Positions 7,010 to 16,540 of a stretch of 64,000 bases of DNA are shown one piece after another. The notes under the pieces are model-generated. The model was not told the origin of the DNA, did not search any database, and saw only the letters and a list, made by a program, of their open reading frames with translations. The DNA comes from Rhodobacteraceae bacterium M382. Its GTDB lineage: Bacteria > Pseudomonadota > Alphaproteobacteria > Rhodobacterales > Rhodobacteraceae. Made by a program: the position numbers and the translations under genes. Every line of letters starts with the position of its first letter. Position 1 is the stretch's first letter. The stretch is from assembly GCA_025141015.1 (NCBI GenBank), contig CP081099.1, forward strand, positions 1 to 64,000, in the 5' to 3' direction.

Positions 7010-8989
7010 ATGATTGAGAATGAGCAGGCCATGCAGTTTTTCAAACGCCTTCGCGCCCTTGTTGTGGCCCTGATCCTGACCGGAACAGGGATGCTGGCGA
7101 CGAATTCCCCCGTCCAGGCCCAGGTCGCCCTGGACCTGCGCGACGCCGATCTGCGCAGTTTTGTCCAGATCGTCTCCGAAGCAACCGGGCGCAGCTTTGT
7201 GCTGGATCCGGCCATTCGCGGCACCGTGACGGTGCTGGCTCCGCGGGAGATGTCTTCGGCGGCGCTCTATGAGGTGTTCCTCAATGTTCTGGAGCTCAAC
7301 CGATTGGCCGTGGTTCAGGGCAATGGGGCGGATCGGATCGTGCCGATGAACGTCGCCCGAGAATTGGCCCCCGGAGAGGATGGCGGAACCGGTATCATCG
7401 GGGCCGATGGCTATGAAACACGTGTGATTTCAGTACGCTACGTGTCACTGAGCGAGATTGTCGAAGTGGTGCGGCCGCTGTTGCCATCCGAAGCGGTGAT
7501 CACGCCGGTGCCGGCTGCCAATCTGCTGATCCTGTCCGACCGCGGGGCCAATTTCCGCCGCATCGAACGGTTGATCCAGCGTCTGGATGTGCCGCGGGCG
7601 GAACCGGTCGAGATGATTCGATTGAACAATGCCAATGCCACCGAAGTGCAGCAGGTGATCCAGTCGCTGGGGATCGTGCCGCAGGGGGCCAGCGTGAGCG
7701 TGGACCGGCGTTCGAATTCGCTGGTGGTGTCGGGATCGGTGGCGCTGCGCGAACAGGTGCGGACCCTGTCCAACCGGCTTGATACCCAGGGCGGGCGGCT
7801 CGACAGCCGGGTCGAACAGCTCAACTATGCCGAAGCGGCGACGCTGGCAGATGTGGTGCTGCGCAGTTTTTCCCAGGACCAGCGCGGCGACGAACAGGCG
7901 ATCCGTATCGTGCCGGAACCGCGGACCAATTCGATGCTGATCACCGCCCCGTCAGAGACCATGCCGCATATCGTGGCGATGATCCGCCATCTGGACCGGC
8001 GCCCCGTGCAGGTGCTGGTCGAAGCGGTGATCTTTGAAATGTCGGTCCAGGGGTTTTCCGATCTGTCGGTGCAATTTGGCGCGGTGCTCAACAATGCGGT
8101 TGTGGGCGGGGCGCAATTCACCCTGGAAGGCCGTCCCAGCCTGACCAGCCTGGTGTCGAGCGTGATCAATGGCACGACCCCCAATGCGGGTCCCGGTGGC
8201 ATTCTGGGCGGGGCCAAACGCAATGGGGACAATGGCTTTGTCGGCCTGTTGACCGCCATTGCCGCGACCAACAGCACCCGGTTGCTGTCGACCCCGTCGA
8301 TCATGACGCTCAACAACCAGGAAGCTGAAATCGTGGTGGCGCAGAATGTGCCCTTTGTTACCGGATCGTTCACCTCGACCGGGGATGGCAGCAATCCGGA
8401 AAACCCGTTCCAGACCATCGAACGTCAGGATGTGGGGCTGACGCTGAATGTGACGCCGCAGATCAACGCCGATGAAACCGTGCGCATGATCATCAAACAG
8501 GAAGTGTCGAACCTGACCAATACAACCTCGGCCTCGGGCGGCGAAATCACCGCCCGGCGCGCCCTGTCGACCACGGTGTTGGTGAGCGATGGCAATGTTG
8601 TCATGCTGGGCGGTTTGCTGGAAAATGGCTCGGGGGCGGTCAGCCAGAAGGTGCCCGGCCTGTCGAATCTGCCGTTGGTGGGCGGGCTGTTCGAGGGCAA
8701 GAATGCCGAACGCGATCAGCGGGTGCTGCTGGTGATGCTGCGCCCGCAGGTGGTGAATTCGGATGCCGAAGCCGAACGTCTGACGCGCAAGGCGGCGCGG
8801 GATGCGCGCAACGCAAGCCTTGCGGCACAGCCGATCGATAGTGGAAGATACCCGCGTGCGCCCAGTCAGGCCCTGCCGTTTGACGGGGCAAACCTGAACC
8901 AACCCTTTGATGCCGGATTCATCGATGACCTCGCCCAGAGCCGAAACTACCCGCCGCTCCCGACCCGGCTCCGGTTCGACGGACAGTAA
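7010..8989 (+). CDS. gspD: type II secretion secretin GspD
   Basis: Outer-membrane secretin forming the T2SS exit channel. After a signal peptide (RLRALVVALILTGTGML...SPVQAQ) come N0 (VALDLRDADLRSFVQIVSEATGRSFVLDP), N1-N3 modules (including VEMIRLNNANATEVQQVIQSL), then the secretin core (VQVLVEAVIFEMSVQG, TRLLSTPSIMTLNNQEAEI, VGLTLNVTPQIN, GLLENGSGAVSQKVPGL, QRVLLVMLRPQVV). At 659 residues it is of normal size. A tail of about 75 residues after the secretin domain could be a pilotin-binding segment. The start may instead be the internal ATG at 7031. It overlaps gspE. Confidence 0.95.
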   Translation: MIENEQAMQFFKRLRALVVALILTGTGMLATNSPVQAQVALDLRDADLRSFVQIVSEATGRSFVLDPAIRGTVTVLAPREMSSAALYEVFLNVLELNRLAVVQGNGADRIVPMNVARELAPGEDGGTGIIGADGYETRVISVRYVSLSEIVEVVRPLLPSEAVITPVPAANLLILSDRGANFRRIERLIQRLDVPRAEPVEMIRLNNANATEVQQVIQSLGIVPQGASVSVDRRSNSLVVSGSVALREQVRTLSNRLDTQGGRLDSRVEQLNYAEAATLADVVLRSFSQDQRGDEQAIRIVPEPRTNSMLITAPSETMPHIVAMIRHLDRRPVQVLVEAVIFEMSVQGFSDLSVQFGAVLNNAVVGGAQFTLEGRPSLTSLVSSVINGTTPNAGPGGILGGAKRNGDNGFVGLLTAIAATNSTRLLSTPSIMTLNNQEAEIVVAQNVPFVTGSFTSTGDGSNPENPFQTIERQDVGLTLNVTPQINADETVRMIIKQEVSNLTNTTSASGGEITARRALSTTVLVSDGNVVMLGGLLENGSGAVSQKVPGLSNLPLVGGLFEGKNAERDQRVLLVMLRPQVVNSDAEAERLTRKAARDARNASLAAQPIDSGRYPRAPSQALPFDGANLNQPFDAGFIDDLAQSRNYPPLPTRLRFDGQ

Positions 8990-10427
8990 CGCGCGGCTGC
9001 CCTTTGCCTTTGCCCGTGACCAGCAGGTGATGTTGGAGGACGGACGGCTGATCGCCGGGCCCGGCATGACCGTGCTGGGGCTGAGCGAGGCGCGCCGCCG
9101 CGCGGGTCAGGCGCTGGAGATTGTCGAGGAAAGCCAGGCCGGATTTGAAGCGGCGCTGACACGGCTGTATCAGCGCGACGAAGCGGGCGAGGGCGAAGGT
9201 CTTTCCTTTGATCTCGAAGATCAGGGCCAATCCACCCGCCAGCGCGACCTGTTGGAAGACACCGAGGACGCGCCCGTCATCCAGTTGGTCAACACGCTGT
9301 TGCGGCGTGCGGTGTCGGCCGGGGCGTCGGATTTGCATGTGGAACCGCATGAGGAGGGGCTGCGAATCCGGATGCGGGTGGATGGATTCCTGCAGACCAC
9401 GATGGATCGTTCGGATGTGCCGGTGCGCAAGATCGTCTCGCGGCTCAAGGTGATGGCGGGGCTGGATATTGCCGAAACCCGCCTGCCACAGGATGGCCGT
9501 ATCCCGCTGCGTCTGGGCGGGCGGCTGATCGACACGCGGGTGTCATCGCTGCCGGGCAAATATGGCGAACGCATCGTGCTGCGGATCCTCGACCGACAGG
9601 CGGGGCTGCGGGGGTTGGATCAGCTGGGGCTGTCGCCGACACAGGTGGGGCTGCTGGAACGGCTTTCGAGCCTGCCCAACGGGATCATCCTGGCCACCGG
9701 CCCGACCGGGTCGGGCAAAACCACGACGCTGTATTCCCTGCTCAAGCTGGCCAATAGCGAAGAACGCAATATCGTCACCGTCGAAGACCCGGTGGAATAT
9801 GATCTGAACGGCATCAGCCAAAGCCAGATCAACGCCGAGATCGGCATGACATTCGCCGCCGGTCTGCGTGCCACCCTGCGCCAGGATCCGGATGTGATCC
9901 TGGTGGGGGAAATCCGCGACAGCGAAACCGCATCCGTGGCGGCCCAGGCCTCGTTGACCGGGCATCTGGTGTTTTCCTCGCTGCATGCCAATGGCTCGGT
10001 CGGGGCGGTGGTGCGGCTCAGGGATCTGGGGCTGGACAATTTCCTGATCGCCTCGACCCTGCGCGGGGTGATTGCGCAGCGGTTGCTGCGGCGGCTGTGC
10101 GAGGCCTGCAAACAGGCCGCGCCTCCCAGCCCCACCGAGGCGGCGCATTTCACCCGACATAATATGGCCGTGCCGGATCGGATTCATGCACCGGTGGGCT
10201 GTCCGACCTGCGATGGCAGCGGCTATGCCGGGCGGATCGGGGTCTTTGAGATGATCGAGGTGGACGAGGCGCTGCGCACCGCCATTGACGACGGCGTGTC
10301 GGAAGGCGCGCTGAAGCAGATCGTGCTGAGCGAAGAGGAAACGCTGGTCGGTCAGGGGCTGATCGAAGTGGCGGCGGGCCACACCAGCCTGGCCGAAACC
10401 CTGCGCGTGGTCGGGGATGTGGCGTGA
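8925..10427 (+). CDS. gspE: type II secretion ATPase GspE
   Basis: Cytoplasmic hexameric ATPase that powers pseudopilus assembly. Counting from the ATG at 8925 (500 residues): N1E-like domain, then SDLHVEPHEEGLRIRMRVDG, Walker A GPTGSGKTT at 259-267, Asp/Walker B region DVILVGEIRD at 323-332, the His box SLHANGS, and the zinc module C392xxC395...C426xxC429, complete as in T2SS ATPases. The start at 8925 is favoured over 8907; either way the gene overlaps gspD by at least 65 nt in another frame. It overlaps gspF by 4 nt. Confidence 0.95.
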   Translation: MTSPRAETTRRSRPGSGSTDSNARLPFAFARDQQVMLEDGRLIAGPGMTVLGLSEARRRAGQALEIVEESQAGFEAALTRLYQRDEAGEGEGLSFDLEDQGQSTRQRDLLEDTEDAPVIQLVNTLLRRAVSAGASDLHVEPHEEGLRIRMRVDGFLQTTMDRSDVPVRKIVSRLKVMAGLDIAETRLPQDGRIPLRLGGRLIDTRVSSLPGKYGERIVLRILDRQAGLRGLDQLGLSPTQVGLLERLSSLPNGIILATGPTGSGKTTTLYSLLKLANSEERNIVTVEDPVEYDLNGISQSQINAEIGMTFAAGLRATLRQDPDVILVGEIRDSETASVAAQASLTGHLVFSSLHANGSVGAVVRLRDLGLDNFLIASTLRGVIAQRLLRRLCEACKQAAPPSPTEAAHFTRHNMAVPDRIHAPVGCPTCDGSGYAGRIGVFEMIEVDEALRTAIDDGVSEGALKQIVLSEEETLVGQGLIEVAAGHTSLAETLRVVGDVA

Positions 10428-11680
10428 AGGCCTATAGCTATATCGCCTATACCGACACCGGCCGTCGCAAGCAGGGCACGGTGGTGGCCGAAACCGAAAT
10501 GCAGGCCGCGCATATGCTCAAGGACAAGGGGCTGTTCGTCTCGGACCTGAACGACAAGGGCGACGCCCGGAGCCGACAGACGGCACGGGCAGAGGGGCGC
10601 TCCGGGGGGTGGTTTGGCAGCCTGCGCGGCGGTTTGCGGGGGCGGCTGAATGCGGATCTGCAGATGGTTCTGACCCGGCAGATGGCGGTGCTTCTGGGTG
10701 CGGAGCTGCCGGTCGAGGCGGCGCTGGATGCGGTGCGGGCCTCGGGGCATACGCCGGTGATGGACGGGGTCGTGGCACGCACCAAGGTGGCGCTGCTCGA
10801 AGGCAGCCCGGTGTCGGATGCGCTGGAACAAAGCGGCGCGGGCTTTCCGCGCTATTATATTGCCGCGCTGCGGGCGGGGGAAAATGCCGGGGATCTGGCG
10901 ACGGTGTTTGCCGAACTGGCCGATCATCTGGAAGATGCCGGGGCCGACCGGGCGCAGATCTCGACCGCGCTGGTCTATCCCGCGTTTGTGGCGGTGGTGT
11001 CGTTGTTGGTCTGTGCCATCCTGATGACCAGCGTCGCCCCCGAAATCGTTTCGATGTTCGAAGTGTCGGGTCGGCCCCTGCCGGAGCTGACCCAGGTGGT
11101 TCTGGGCATCACCGACTGGATCCGGATGCATCTGGTGGGGCTGGCCGTGGCGGCGGTGGCGCTGGTGGTGGGGAGTGTCGCCATGGCGCGGGTGCCCTGG
11201 CTGCGGGTCCGGCGCGATGCGGTACTGTTGCGGCTGCCGCTGGTGGGGCGGCTGATCCGGCGCGGGGCGGCGGTGCAATACCTGCGCACCCTGGCGCTGG
11301 TGCTGACCAGCCGGCATGCGGTGCTGACGGCCACCGAAAGCGCTGCGGGTGTTCTGACGCTCGCGCAGTTCCGGGCAGAGGCGGAGCAGGTGTCCGAGGC
11401 GGTGCGCACGGGCGAAAGCCTGTCCGTCGCACTGGAGCAGCTGAGTTTTATTCCGGCGGTGGCGCGGCAATTGGTGTCGGCCGGCGAGATGTCGGCCCGG
11501 CTGGCGCGGATGACCGAACGCAGCGCGGTGCTGGTGGAAAACACGCTGTCGACCGAACGCAAACGCATCGCGGCGCTGCTGGAGCCGATGCTGATGATGC
11601 TGGTGGGCGGATTTGTTCTGGTGGTGGTGCTGGCGGTGCTGTTGCCGATCTTTGATCTGCAGGCGATGGTCTCGGTCTGA
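10424..11680 (+). CDS. gspF: type II secretion inner-membrane platform protein GspF
   Basis: Polytopic platform protein at the base of the T2SS. Its 418 residues show the usual duplicated GspF domain: first copy LTRQMAVLLGAELPVEAALDA with transmembrane helices at about 185-210 and 235-255, second copy YLRTLALVLTSRHAVLTATES with the C-terminal membrane segment LMMLVGGFVLVVVLAVLLPI. The N-terminal region (YSYIAYTDTGRRKQGTVVAE) is also typical. It starts with GTG at 10424, overlapping gspE by 4 nt, and is the last gene of the T2SS block. Confidence 0.95.
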   Translation: MKAYSYIAYTDTGRRKQGTVVAETEMQAAHMLKDKGLFVSDLNDKGDARSRQTARAEGRSGGWFGSLRGGLRGRLNADLQMVLTRQMAVLLGAELPVEAALDAVRASGHTPVMDGVVARTKVALLEGSPVSDALEQSGAGFPRYYIAALRAGENAGDLATVFAELADHLEDAGADRAQISTALVYPAFVAVVSLLVCAILMTSVAPEIVSMFEVSGRPLPELTQVVLGITDWIRMHLVGLAVAAVALVVGSVAMARVPWLRVRRDAVLLRLPLVGRLIRRGAAVQYLRTLALVLTSRHAVLTATESAAGVLTLAQFRAEAEQVSEAVRTGESLSVALEQLSFIPAVARQLVSAGEMSARLARMTERSAVLVENTLSTERKRIAALLEPMLMMLVGGFVLVVVLAVLLPIFDLQAMVSV

Positions 11681-12209
11681 TCCCAAGACACGACACGACA
11701 GCCAAGGAACATGTTGGCAGGTAACATGTTGGTTTCCAACAGGAGTCGCAGGCGCGCGCGCGTGTGCCTGCCCAGTCGAAATTTTATCCTGTAATCTATA
11801 TTATGGTAAATCATGGAGAAATAATCACCTCCCGTCACAGGCACCGGGTCAACCCTGTTCTGGGCCGTTCCTGTTGGGGCTGGGGTCCTGCAGATGCCCT
11901 GTGGCCCGGTTCTGGCCCGGATCTGGCCCGGATCTGGCCCGGATCTGGAGTGGCTCTGGTGTGGTGGGTCGCTCACCGGGGCCAGACAGGCGCAGGTCCG
12001 GGTTTGCGCGCCGTGGAGCTGCATGCCAGGCAGGAAGCGGTCTTATAGCTGAGTCTCTAAGATCACTTTTGCGCCTAAATCGGTCGGTTTTTCTGAATTG
12101 AGAGGAAATCCGTCCACACTTTCGTCATACTCATCCCTGAGTTTGCAGATTGATTTCCAACAGGGCTGCGGTCCTGACTTTTATATATGAACACGTCTAG
12201 GGGGCGGAT
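11681..12209. other. intergenic region between gspF and the first RTX gene
   Basis: About 530 bp without a convincing gene. It holds a pair of 10-bp direct repeats containing a palindrome (AACATGTTGG at 11708-11717 and 11723-11732), a small hairpin GTTGG-TTT-CCAAC at 11728-11740, an AT-rich patch near 11775-11830, the 11-bp tandem array at 11901-11944, and a GGGGGCGG-type ribosome site just before the ATG at 12210. Short open frames here look fortuitous. The transition marks the boundary between the T2SS and exoprotein blocks. Confidence 0.6.
11901..11944. repeat. 11-bp tandem repeat array
   Basis: Four head-to-tail copies of an 11-bp unit (CTGGCCCGGAT; the first copy reads GTGGCCCGGTT). The period is close to one DNA helical turn. 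Its function is unknown; a replication-slippage product or phased protein-binding sites are both possible. Confidence 0.8.
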
Positions 12210-15200
12210 ATGGCGACGATTAATGGTGATGGTGGCAACAATGATCTTGTCGGTACCAATGGTAATGACACGCTCAGCGGACAAGGCGGCAATGACACAC
12301 TGACCGGGTTGGCCGGCAATGATCTGCTGTCCGGCGGGGACGGCAGCGATTTTCTCGTGGGGCGCGAGGGCAATGACACGCTGGATGGTGGCAATGGCAC
12401 GGATGAGGTCCTGTATTACCGGGAAACCGGTCCCAACGGGGTCAATGTCAATCTCGAAACCGGGCAGGCCACGGACAGCCATGGCAATACCGACAGTCTC
12501 AGCAATATCGAACGGGTCTATGGCACCAGCCACAATGACACGCTGACAGGGCGGGATGGCGTCGGGGATCTGCTGGTCGGGCGTGGTGGCAATGATGCGA
12601 TCAACGGCGGTGGGGGCAATGATACCCTGGTCGGTGGTGCCGGACAGGATGCCTTCAATGGCGGTGCGGGCAACGACCTGGTGGCCTATGAGATGGAGAC
12701 CGGATCCAGCGGGGTCAGCGTCGATTTGCTGGCCGGTACCGCCACAGACACCTTCGGCAATACCGACACGCTGACATCGGTCGAATATGTGCTGGGCACA
12801 AAGCGCAACGATACGCTGCTGGGCACCAATGTGGACGGTGACCGGCTGTTTGGCGACGATGGGGACGACTATATTGACGGGCGTGACGGCAACAATCTGA
12901 TCTATACCGGCAACGGCAATGATCAGGTGGTGATCGGCACCACCCAGACCGATGCCCGCGACACCGTGGTGATCGACGGGCGCGGAGACAAGATCATCAC
13001 CGGAACCGGTGCCCAGGGAACCCGGTTTGCCCATCATATCGTTTTTGAAAACGACAGTGCGGTGACCGTGAACCTGGCCACCGGCATCGCCACGGCCGAC
13101 GGGCTGACTGTGGATTTTTCGTCGGCGCTGTTTTTTCTGGAACTGGGCGGCACCTCGTTTGATGACCGCCTGACCGGGGGCAACCCGCGCCATGATTATC
13201 TGGAATGGTTCGTCGGCAACCAGGGCAATGATACCATTGATGGCGGATCGGGGAACTCCAACACCATCGTGTATGAAGACGAAGTCACCATCGGGTCGTA
13301 TAACCACACCTTGGGATTTCACCAGTTCGGGGATCGCGGTGCGGTGGTCAACCTGGCCACGGGGACGGCCACCGATACCTTTGGCGGCACGGATACGCTG
13401 ATCAATATCGATGATATCCGGGCCACCCGATTTGGCGACCAGCTGCAGGGCAGCAGCGGTGATAACCGGTTCTGGGGCCTCGCCGGTGTGGATACGATCA
13501 ACGGCGGCGACGGCACTGACAGTATCCTCTTTGGCGAGGATTACCTGACCGGGGGCACCGCTGGTGCAGTGGTCGACCTGGTGGCCGGGACGGCTGTGGA
13601 CGGGTTCGGGGACACCGATCGGCTGATCAGCATCGAAGACGTCTATGGCTCTGAGAATGGTGACAATTTCACCGGCAACGGCGGCGAAAACCGCCTGTCG
13701 GGCCTGGGGGGCAATGACACGCTGGATGGCGGGTTCGGCAATGACATCCTGCTCGGGGGCGATGGCAACGACCTGATCCGGGGCGGCGGCAATGACGACG
13801 AGATCTGGGGCGAAGCCGGCAACGACACGCTGGATGGCGGCGCCGGGGGCAACGACCTGATCCGCTATTTGAACGCCACCGGTCCGGTGACCGCGAATCT
13901 GACCACGGGCACCGTGACCGACGGGCTGGGGTCTACCGATACGGTGATGAATGTCGAAAACGTGCATGGGTCGGATTTCAACGACGTCCTGACCGGGGAC
14001 GGCGTGGCCAACCGGCTGGCCGGCTTTGAAGGCGCAGACAGCCTGCAGGGCAATGGCGGCAATGACATCCTGCTGGGGGGCGACGGCAACGACTCCATCC
14101 AGGGCGGGGGTGGCAACGACGAAATCTGGGGCGAACTGGGCGATGACACGCTGGATGGCGGCGCGGGCTTTGACATGGTGCGCTATCGCAGCGCGCTGGC
14201 CGGGATCCGGGCCGATCTGATTGTCGGAGAAATCCAGGACGGCAGTGGCGGCACCGATCTGGTGTCCAATGTCGAAGAGGTCCACGGATCGGATCACAAC
14301 GATATCATCCGCGGGTCGGATGCGGCCAACCAGCTGGTCGGCTTTGACGGCGATGACACGCTGGAGGGCGGTGGCGGAAACGACGTGCTGTCGGGCGGGG
14401 CCGGTGGCGACAGCTATTTCTATTATGCCGGAGATCAGGTTGATACCATCAACGATCTGGGCAGCAGTTCGGGTGGCGCGGACACCGCCTATGTCATGAG
14501 CTATCGTTCGGAAAACGCCAATGTGGTCCGGCAGAACCCGGCCGATCCGAACAACAAGGCGATCGTGCTGGACTTTGGAGCCGACAAGCTGGTTCTGGCC
14601 AATACCCTGGACGGCAGCGACCCCGGCGCCATCGAGCGGGTGGTCTTTGGCGATGGCGAAGTCTGGGACCAGGCGACACTGGTCTCCAAGATCGGCCAGA
14701 TCCTGATCCCGGCGTCGACCAGCCCCAGCGCCAATGACGATTCCCTGAACGGCACGCGTCTGGCCGACACGCTGTCAGGTCAGGGTGGTCATGACATCAT
14801 CACCGCGCTGGATGGCAATGATGTGCTCAATGGTGATGCGGGCAATGACACCCTGCATGGCGGCACGGGTGACGATACGCTGAATGGCGGGACGGGCAAT
14901 GACCGCATGTCCGGCGGCGACGGTGCCGACCGGTTTGTCGTGACCCTGGGCATGGGACAGGATCGGGTCACCGATTATGACGCGGCGGTCGATCAGCTGG
15001 ATCTGAGCGCGCTGAGCGCCTCGGAGCAGGCGGCCATTGTCGTGACCACCGACGGGGACGGCAACGAGGTGCATACGCTCAGCGATGGATCCTCGATCAC
15101 ATTGGTCCCGGCCCCGGTCAACCATGCGCCCACCGGCGCAGTCACCATCAGCGGCACGGTCCGGCAGAACCAGACCCTGACCGCAGAGACCGGGACAATT

Positions 15201-16421
15201 GCCGATTTCGACGGGCTGGGCACCTTTCAGTACCAGTGGCTGCGCGATGGCACCGAGATCAGCGGCGCCAACAGCCGCACCTTTGGTCTGGGCCAGGTGG
15301 ATGTGGGCACGGCCATTTCGGTCCGGGTCACCTTTGGGGATGGTGGGGGAACCACAGAAACCCTGACCAGCACGCCAACAGCGTCGGTCGAGAATGTGAA
15401 CGACGCCCCGGTCGGTGTGCCGGTCATCATTGGCGGTGCCACCGAGGGCACTCTGCTGCTGGCCGATGCGTCGTCGATCACCGATGCGGACGGGCTGGGC
15501 AGCTTCAGCTATGAATGGCAACGTGATGGCACCCCGATCTCCGGGGCCACTGGCGAAAGCTATACGCTGACCCATGACGATGTGGGGACGGCCGTTCGGG
15601 TTCGGGTCATCTATACCGATGCTCAGGGCACCGAAGAGAGCCTGAGCAGCACGGCCACCTCGACCATCGCCGGATCAAACCTGGAGCTGACCGGGACCCC
15701 GGGCAATGATGTGCTCACCGCCAATGGTGGCGATGACACGATCCGGGGGCTGGATGGCAATGACCGGCTGGTGGGGCTCGAAGGCAATGACCTGCTGGAA
15801 GGCGGTGACGGTGCGGACATTCTCAATGGCGGCGACGGGGATGACACCATCATCGGCGGCGCGACCGAGGATGACCTGCGCGATGTGGTCTATGCCGGGG
15901 CCGGGGATGACACCGTGGATGCGGGGGCCGGAAACGACCTGGTTTTCGGGCAGGATGGCAATGACACCATCGCCGGGGGGGCCGGCGTCGATGAGCTGCA
16001 GGGCCAGAATGGCAATGACGTGATCACCGGGTCGTCCTTCTCTGATCTGGTGTTCGGCGGCGCGGGCGATGATTTCGTCAATGGCGGCTTTGGCCATGAC
16101 CGGATCAACGGCGGCAGCGGTGCGGACAAGTTCTTTCACATCGGGATCCTCGATCATGGATCCGACTGGGTGCAGGATTATGCGTCCTCCGAGGGCGATG
16201 TGCTGCGGTTTGGCAACAGCGCGGCATCGGCCAGCGATTTCCAGGTCAATTTCAACCACACAGCCAATGCTGCGGGCGAACGTTCGGGGGATGATGCCGT
16301 GATGGAGGCCTTTGTCATCTACAAACCCTCGGGTCAGATCATGTGGGCCCTGGTCGACGGGCACGGACAGGATGCAATCAACATCCAGATTGGTGGCGAT
16401 GTCTTCGACCTGCTGGCGTGA
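12210..16421 (+). CDS. large RTX exoprotein with Ig-like repeats and shared C-terminal module
   Basis: A 1403-residue calcium-binding repeat protein with no Sec signal; it begins directly with RTX nonapeptides (NDTLSGQGGNDTLTGLAGND). Residues 1-960 hold several blocks of GGxGxD repeats separated by beta-rich segments of the type VNLATGTATDTFGGTDTLIN. About 970-1155 are two Ig/cadherin-like repeats (FQYQWLRDGTEISGAN..., FSYEWQRDGTPISGAT...). From about 1160 on it carries the locus-wide C-terminal module ([42 protein letters not shown] end). It is probably a type I secreted, Ca-folded adhesin or matrix protein; the substrate is unknown. The minus-strand frames over it are repeat shadows. Confidence 0.9.
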   Translation: MATINGDGGNNDLVGTNGNDTLSGQGGNDTLTGLAGNDLLSGGDGSDFLVGREGNDTLDGGNGTDEVLYYRETGPNGVNVNLETGQATDSHGNTDSLSNIERVYGTSHNDTLTGRDGVGDLLVGRGGNDAINGGGGNDTLVGGAGQDAFNGGAGNDLVAYEMETGSSGVSVDLLAGTATDTFGNTDTLTSVEYVLGTKRNDTLLGTNVDGDRLFGDDGDDYIDGRDGNNLIYTGNGNDQVVIGTTQTDARDTVVIDGRGDKIITGTGAQGTRFAHHIVFENDSAVTVNLATGIATADGLTVDFSSALFFLELGGTSFDDRLTGGNPRHDYLEWFVGNQGNDTIDGGSGNSNTIVYEDEVTIGSYNHTLGFHQFGDRGAVVNLATGTATDTFGGTDTLINIDDIRATRFGDQLQGSSGDNRFWGLAGVDTINGGDGTDSILFGEDYLTGGTAGAVVDLVAGTAVDGFGDTDRLISIEDVYGSENGDNFTGNGGENRLSGLGGNDTLDGGFGNDILLGGDGNDLIRGGGNDDEIWGEAGNDTLDGGAGGNDLIRYLNATGPVTANLTTGTVTDGLGSTDTVMNVENVHGSDFNDVLTGDGVANRLAGFEGADSLQGNGGNDILLGGDGNDSIQGGGGNDEIWGELGDDTLDGGAGFDMVRYRSALAGIRADLIVGEIQDGSGGTDLVSNVEEVHGSDHNDIIRGSDAANQLVGFDGDDTLEGGGGNDVLSGGAGGDSYFYYAGDQVDTINDLGSSSGGADTAYVMSYRSENANVVRQNPADPNNKAIVLDFGADKLVLANTLDGSDPGAIERVVFGDGEVWDQATLVSKIGQILIPASTSPSANDDSLNGTRLADTLSGQGGHDIITALDGNDVLNGDAGNDTLHGGTGDDTLNGGTGNDRMSGGDGADRFVVTLGMGQDRVTDYDAAVDQLDLSALSASEQAAIVVTTDGDGNEVHTLSDGSSITLVPAPVNHAPTGAVTISGTVRQNQTLTAETGTIADFDGLGTFQYQWLRDGTEISGANSRTFGLGQVDVGTAISVRVTFGDGGGTTETLTSTPTASVENVNDAPVGVPVIIGGATEGTLLLADASSITDADGLGSFSYEWQRDGTPISGATGESYTLTHDDVGTAVRVRVIYTDAQGTEESLSSTATSTIAGSNLELTGTPGNDVLTANGGDDTIRGLDGNDRLVGLEGNDLLEGGDGADILNGGDGDDTIIGGATEDDLRDVVYAGAGDDTVDAGAGNDLVFGQDGNDTIAGGAGVDELQGQNGNDVITGSSFSDLVFGGAGDDFVNGGFGHDRINGGSGADKFFHIGILDHGSDWVQDYASSEGDVLRFGNSAASASDFQVNFNHTANAAGERSGDDAVMEAFVIYKPSGQIMWALVDGHGQDAINIQIGGDVFDLLA

Positions 16422-16474
16422 GACCAGGGAGCACCGCCGAAACAGGCCGGTACCGAAATAGCCGGTGACAGAAC

Positions 16475-16510
16475 AAATGGGGCGGAGGGATACATCCCTC
16501 CGCCCCATTT
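16475..16510. terminator. bidirectional hairpin between convergent RTX genes
   Basis: A perfect 17-bp inverted repeat (AAATGGGGCGGAGGGAT, 2-nt spacer, then its complement) lies between the stop codons of the convergent genes ending at 16421 and 16541. Each strand ends the stem in a short T run. It is well placed to terminate both transcripts. Confidence 0.85.
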
Positions 16511-16540
16511 CAATACAGAGCCGATCTGAACCGGCCCGGA

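Noticed and set aside
12075-14297. Very long minus-strand open frame (740 codons) antisense to the first RTX gene; similar ones at 18853-21465, 28930-31158, 32757-35870, 37908-40439 and others
   Set aside because: They are mirror images of the GGxGxD repeats and translate to monotonous VIAxxAIxRVIA strings without domains, start sites or ribosome sites. The sense frames carry clear protease and RTX motifs.
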